A stretch of 64,000 bases of DNA from Actinopolyspora erythraea (GTDB taxonomy: Bacteria; Actinomycetota; Actinomycetes; Mycobacteriales; Pseudonocardiaceae): the NCBI RefSeq assembly GCF_002263515.1, contig NZ_CP022752.1:2852001-2916000 (forward strand), written 5' to 3'. Shown here in pieces: positions 60,826 through 64,000 of this stretch (its first letter is position 1; every line of letters starts with the position of its first letter). The notes below the pieces were generated by a model. It did not search any database, was not told where the DNA came from, and was given only the letters and a program-made list of their open reading frames with translations. The position numbers and the translations under genes are program-made.

Positions 60826-61647
60826 TTGAACGCACCGTCGTACCACGCCCCGCGAGGGGGCCTCCCGCCGCAGAGCACGCTGCTCACCGACCGGGCCGTG
60901 GTCAGGGAAGCCTACACCGTCATCCCCAGGGGCGTGCTGCGCGACATCGTCACCAGCAACCTGCCCGGCTGGAACCACACCCGGTCCTGGATCCTGGCCC
61001 GGCCCGTAACCGGGTTCGCCACCACGTTCGCACAGTACGTCGTCGAGGTCTCCCCCGGCGGTGGTAGCACCGAGCCGGAGCCGGAGCCGGGTGTCGAATC
61101 GGTGCTGTTCCTGCTCGACGGGACACTCACCGTCGTGCTCGAAGGCGAGCCCCACGTCCTCACCCCCGGCGGTTACGCCTACCTCCCGCCGGACGCGGAC
61201 TGGTCGGTGACCAACGACTCGGACGGGACGGCCAGCTTCCAATGGGTCCGCAAGGCCTACGAACCACTGCGGGGACACCCGGTCCCCAGCGGGTTCGCCG
61301 TGCAGGAGCAGGACATCACCCCCACCCCGATGCCGGACACCGACGGCGCGTGGACGACCACCCGGTTCGTCGACCCCGACGACCTGTCCCACGACATGCA
61401 CGTCAACATCGTCACGTTCGACCCCGGGGCCGTGATCCCCTTCGCCGAGACGCACGTGATGGAACACGGCATCTACGTGCTGGAGGGCAAGGCGGTCTAC
61501 CGCCTCAACGACGACTGGGTCGAAGTCGAAGCCGGTGACTTCATGTGGCTGCGCGCGTTCTGCCCGCAGGCCTGCTACGCGGGCGGTCCCGGCAAGTTCC
61601 GCTACCTGCTCTACAAGGACGTCAACCGCCAGATCAGGCTCACCTGA
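60826..61647 (+). CDS. allE: (S)-Ureidoglycine aminohydrolase (bicupin)
   Basis: A 273-residue bicupin. The N-terminal cupin starts at RGVLRDIVTSNLPGWNHTRSWI; the C-terminal one holds the Mn site in VIPFAETHVMEHGIYVLEG and QACYAGGPGKFRYLLYKDVNR. This is the typical sequence of AllE/UGHY, which releases ammonia from (S)-ureidoglycine in allantoin breakdown. The start is TTG 60826 with AGGAG at 9 bases. Allantoinase and allantoate genes are not in the window. Confidence 0.9.
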   Translation: MNAPSYHAPRGGLPPQSTLLTDRAVVREAYTVIPRGVLRDIVTSNLPGWNHTRSWILARPVTGFATTFAQYVVEVSPGGGSTEPEPEPGVESVLFLLDGTLTVVLEGEPHVLTPGGYAYLPPDADWSVTNDSDGTASFQWVRKAYEPLRGHPVPSGFAVQEQDITPTPMPDTDGAWTTTRFVDPDDLSHDMHVNIVTFDPGAVIPFAETHVMEHGIYVLEGKAVYRLNDDWVEVEAGDFMWLRAFCPQACYAGGPGKFRYLLYKDVNRQIRLT

Positions 61648-61939
61648 GTTCCACGTCGCCCTGGCCGGAAAGGCGCGTGGGTGCGGCCCGGCCGACACTG
61701 CCCTCCCCCTACCGGTCACTCGCACGGCTCCGGGATCTCACCGCTCCCAGCCGCCGAAAAAGCCCACCCGAAGGTCCGGACCGCCGACGGCCCGCCGGGC
61801 CATCCCGGGTGGGCGGCTCGGCCGAGTCCGCCGATCACCGGCACGGCGCGGCCACGACGAGCGCACGAGAACCGTCGTTCGCCCCTCCCACTCCGGTGCC
61901 GTACGTGGCTCTCTGACACGGGCGTCGCGGTGGCGGGGA

Positions 61940-62506
61940 TCACGGCTTGCCGAGCAGTGCCGCCGCGGCTGTGCGGGCGTGGTGGGCCGGGCTCGGGTCA
62001 CCATTGATGCCCGCCGTGACGACGGCTCCCTCGACCAGCAGGAACACCGGTTCGACCACCGCCACGCCGGTGGCACGGACCCACTCGGCGAGCTGGTCGT
62101 GGAACGCCTGCTTGTGCGCCCGGACCTCGGCCAGCACCGCCGCCGACGAGGAGCCGAGCTCACCGTGGGCATTGATCCAGGCACACCCTCGGAAGCCGGG
62201 CTCGGCGAACCACTCGGCGAGCCAGTCGAAAACCGCGAGCACGCGCTCGCGCGGATCGGAGACCCGCTCCACGAACGTGGCCAGGCTGTCCCGCCACCGC
62301 TGGTCGCGACGCCGGAGCATCGCCACCACCAGATCCTCCTTACCGGGGAAGAACCGGTAGATCCGCTTCAACGACAGCGTCGAGGCCGCACGCACCTCAT
62401 CCATCCCGACCGCCTGGATACCTCGCTCGTAGAACAGCCGCTCCGCCGCGTCGAGCAGCGCGGCACGGTCCAGACGATCGCGTTCCTCGGTGAGCGGGGC
62501 GGGCAT
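61940..62506 (-). CDS. TetR-family regulator
   Basis: A 188-residue TetR protein: [44 protein letters not shown] is the DNA-binding domain, followed by a ligand domain with [15 protein letters not shown], as in TetR_C subfamilies that control small oxidoreductase or NTF2-like genes. ATG 62506 is well placed behind AAGGAGG; GTG 62512 abuts it. It is divergent from the gene at 62598, and the two GAGAACG dyads between them are its likely operators. No gene is visible in 61648-61939. Confidence 0.9.
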   Translation of the reverse strand: MPAPLTEERDRLDRAALLDAAERLFYERGIQAVGMDEVRAASTLSLKRIYRFFPGKEDLVVAMLRRRDQRWRDSLATFVERVSDPRERVLAVFDWLAEWFAEPGFRGCAWINAHGELGSSSAAVLAEVRAHKQAFHDQLAEWVRATGVAVVEPVFLLVEGAVVTAGINGDPSPAHHARTAAAALLGKP

Positions 62507-62524
62507 CCACACCTCCTTGACTTC

Positions 62525-62577
62525 GAGAACGATCGTTTTCTATCTTAGGTCACCATCGATGGAGAACGCACGTTCTC
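62525..62577. promoter_or_regulatory. Two TetR operators between divergent genes
   Basis: GAGAACGATCGTTTTC (62525-62540) and GAGAACGCACGTTCTC (62562-62577) are copies of the dyad GAGAACG-N2-CGTTCTC, the second perfect and the first with one change. Centres are 37 bases apart. One is next to each start codon, so the TetR protein probably represses both genes. Confidence 0.75.
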
Positions 62578-62597
62578 AACACGTGAGGAGCCCCACC

Positions 62598-63059
62598 ATG
62601 CCGGAAGACCGCCCGCCGTACCCACCCTTCACCCGGGAAACGGCCCTGCGGAAGGTCCAGGCGGCCGAGGACGCCTGGAACACCCGCGATCCCCGACGGG
62701 TCGCCACCGCCTACACACCGGACTCCACGTGGCGCAACCGGGACACGTTCCTGCGAGGACGGGAGGAAATCGTCACCTTCCTGACGCGGAAGTGGGAACG
62801 CGAACTCGACTACGCACTCCGCAAGAACCTGTGGGGGTTCCACGAGAACCGGATCGCCGTCCGTTTCCAGTACGAGTGCCACGACGCGGCAGGACAGTGG
62901 TGGCGCAGCTACGGCAACGAAATGTGGGAGTTCGACGAGAACGGCCTCATGCGGCGCCGGGAGGCCAGTATCAACGACGTCGCCATCGCGGAAACCGACC
63001 GACGCATCCACGGCCCCCGCTCCGGAGACGAACGCACCACCGAGCTCCCCCTCCGATAA
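62598..63059 (+). CDS. DUF1348 NTF2-like protein
   Basis: A 153-residue protein of the SnoaL/NTF2 fold, DUF1348 group: [40 protein letters not shown] then [19 protein letters not shown] and [26 protein letters not shown]. Many are of unknown function; some NTF2-like proteins are isomerases or hydrolases of small hydrophobic substrates. GTGAGGAG precedes ATG 62598. It is regulated with its divergent TetR neighbour. Confidence 0.88.
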   Translation: MPEDRPPYPPFTRETALRKVQAAEDAWNTRDPRRVATAYTPDSTWRNRDTFLRGREEIVTFLTRKWERELDYALRKNLWGFHENRIAVRFQYECHDAAGQWWRSYGNEMWEFDENGLMRRREASINDVAIAETDRRIHGPRSGDERTTELPLR

Positions 63060-63152
63060 TTCCCGTAAGGGCGCCACGCCGGGCTGACGGGGTACGGTAT
63101 CAGTACATTCTGGCGGTTCTCCCGGCGGAATTCCGGACTGTGGCCGACAGGA

Positions 63153-63320
63153 GTGTCCATTGTCATCCGTGAAGGTGGGAAGTGCCGCTCTGGCGGGGAC
63201 CGCATCACCATCACCGGAGCCATGAACGCCGTTGTGACCAGCCGCGAGTTCCCCGTCACGGATGTCGGCTCGAACGACGCCCCCCTCCCCGACGAGTCCG
63301 GCAGGATCACGCTGGGATGA
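63153..63320 (+). CDS. Possible 55-residue protein (uncertain)
   Basis: A short frame from GTG 63153 to TGA 63320 (IVIREGGKCRSGGDRITITG... ESGRITLG). ACAGGA lies directly before the GTG, closer than ideal, and no family is recognised. It is the only plausible frame in the 600 bases 63060-63660, which also contain the promoter of the LacI gene. Confidence 0.25.
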   Translation: MSIVIREGGKCRSGGDRITITGAMNAVVTSREFPVTDVGSNDAPLPDESGRITLG

Positions 63321-63660
63321 CCACGCGCTGGCCGGCTCTCTGCTCGCTCCGGGCCCACCTGTCGTCGCTTCCCGTCACCCGGCGACAGTCGACAGCAGCG
63401 TGGACGGTTCCGTGCTTCGGTCCACCACCGCCTCGTCGACCGGCGTTCCGGTGTCGGGAGCACCGCACGACCCCGCCGCACTACCCTGGAGACGTGTTCA
63501 CGGGAGCACGCGCGGCGGAAAGAGCCGGTGACGAGGCGAGTCGCTCGTACTGGTGTTTCCGACACCGGGTGCGCCGAAGCGGGTCCCGAGCCGACCGCCA
63601 ACCCGGCCGGAAAAGACCAGTAGAGTTTGCAAAAACCGCTTCAGTAGCGAGGAGACTTCG

Positions 63661-64000
63661 ATGCCGGGCAAACGACCGACCATCTCCGACATCGCCAGAG
63701 CAGCCGGGGTGTCGATCGGCGCGGTCTCCTATGCGCTCAACAACCGCCCCGGCGTCTCGGACGAGACCCGGCGTCGCATCCTCGACATCGCCGAACGCCT
63801 GGGATGGGCTCCCAGCAGCGTCGCACGCTCGCTGACCGGCGGCCAGACCAACGCGATAGGTCTCGTGGTGGACCGCCCCGCGCGGGTCCTCGGCATCGAG
63901 CCCTACTTCATGCAGCTCATCTCCGGCATCCAGGAGGCCCTCTCCGGCGGCCCCACCTCACTGCTGCTGCAGGTCACCGACAACACCGACGCCGAGCTCG
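63661..64000 (+). CDS. LacI-family regulator (5' part, cut by window end)
   Basis: ATG 63661 follows GCGAGGAG and opens a LacI helix-turn-helix and hinge: TISDIARAAGVSIGAVSYAL then NNRPGVSDETRRRIL and LGWAPSSVARSLTGG. The periplasmic-binding-like domain begins TNAIGLVVDRPARVLGIEPY. The frame stays open to the window edge at residue 113. GTTTGCAAAAACCGCTTC just upstream may be part of an autoregulatory site. The sugar or effector cannot be told from this part. Confidence 0.92.
   Translation, partial: MPGKRPTISDIARAAGVSIGAVSYALNNRPGVSDETRRRILDIAERLGWAPSSVARSLTGGQTNAIGLVVDRPARVLGIEPYFMQLISGIQEALSGGPTSLLLQVTDNTDAEL

Overview
The window is about 70% GC, with heavy use of GTG and TTG starts, Shine-Dalgarno sites of the AGGAG type, many one-gene-thick operons and several actinobacteria-restricted families (two S-adenosyl methyltransferases of the DUF574 type, a MAB_1171c-family membrane protein, a DUF2339 protein, XRE regulators with long helical tails). 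It uses the classical o-succinylbenzoate (Men) route rather than futalosine. This points to a mycelial actinomycete outside Streptomyces, most likely of the Pseudonocardiales (Actinopolyspora or Saccharopolyspora-like). That assignment is inference from gene content. No rRNA, tRNA, CRISPR array, intact insertion sequence or phage was seen.

Layout. 0-4.7 kb is a copper island: CsoR, a Tat-exported multicopper oxidase, two tandem CopZ-type chaperones, a CDGSH iron-sulfur protein and an unrecognised 66-residue Cys-containing protein. Three G/C-tract palindromes that look like CsoR operators are spread through it. 4.7-14.3 kb is mixed housekeeping and accessory genes (spermidine-synthase-like protein, SDR, DUF2339, DUF574 methyltransferase, DUF4232 lipoprotein) and ends with a divergent Rrf2 regulator / Old Yellow Enzyme pair. 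14.5-21.8 kb is the most interesting block: a six-gene minus-strand operon (FecCD permease, ATPase, binding lipoprotein, DUF4213/DUF364 heavy-metal-chelation protein, PduX-like GHMP kinase, PLP fold-type II enzyme). It is divergent from an MFS exporter, and the shared promoter region carries a Fur-family box that looks more like Zur than iron control. I read this as an undescribed non-NRPS metallophore system, probably for zinc.

22-29 kb holds membrane, methyltransferase, secreted, DJ-1-like and NAD(P)-binding genes, then a Doc-type toxin/antitoxin pair whose Fic motif has Tyr in place of the catalytic His. 29.4-47.5 kb is one long co-directional run. It has class I DAHP synthase, acyl-CoA ligase, FAD hydroxylase, MenD, MenB, MenE, an Old Yellow Enzyme, isochorismate synthase, a three-gene molybdenum nitrate-reductase-like module, MenC, a PEP-mutase-family enzyme and an MFS exporter. 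Spacings are mostly under 50 bases or overlapping. The run contains shikimate entry and all chorismate-to-DHNA-CoA steps I can name except MenH, but no MenA or MenG, so it may be a dedicated naphthoquinone pathway rather than only menaquinone supply.

47.9-56 kb contains small oxidoreductase/cupin genes, a second Rrf2 regulator, a zinc alcohol dehydrogenase, an XRE regulator with two small divergent partners, a candidate small RNA and a YrdC-family protein. 56-59.5 kb is an XRE - ImmA/IrrE protease - MAB_1171c membrane protein - amidohydrolase operon behind a promoter with three GTTGAC-type repeats. 59.6-64 kb has purine-catabolism genes (deaminase, ureidoglycine aminohydrolase), a TetR/NTF2-like divergent pair with two matched operators, and the start of a LacI regulator.

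A recurring theme is small deletion scars: a dioxygenase/LysR chimera at 6.0 kb, an IclR tail at 21.9 kb, a frameshifted second copy of the 22-kb membrane gene at 28.1 kb, and the two 3' ends of a TetR/SDR divergent pair at 51.6-52.0 kb whose shared promoter and both 5' ends are gone.
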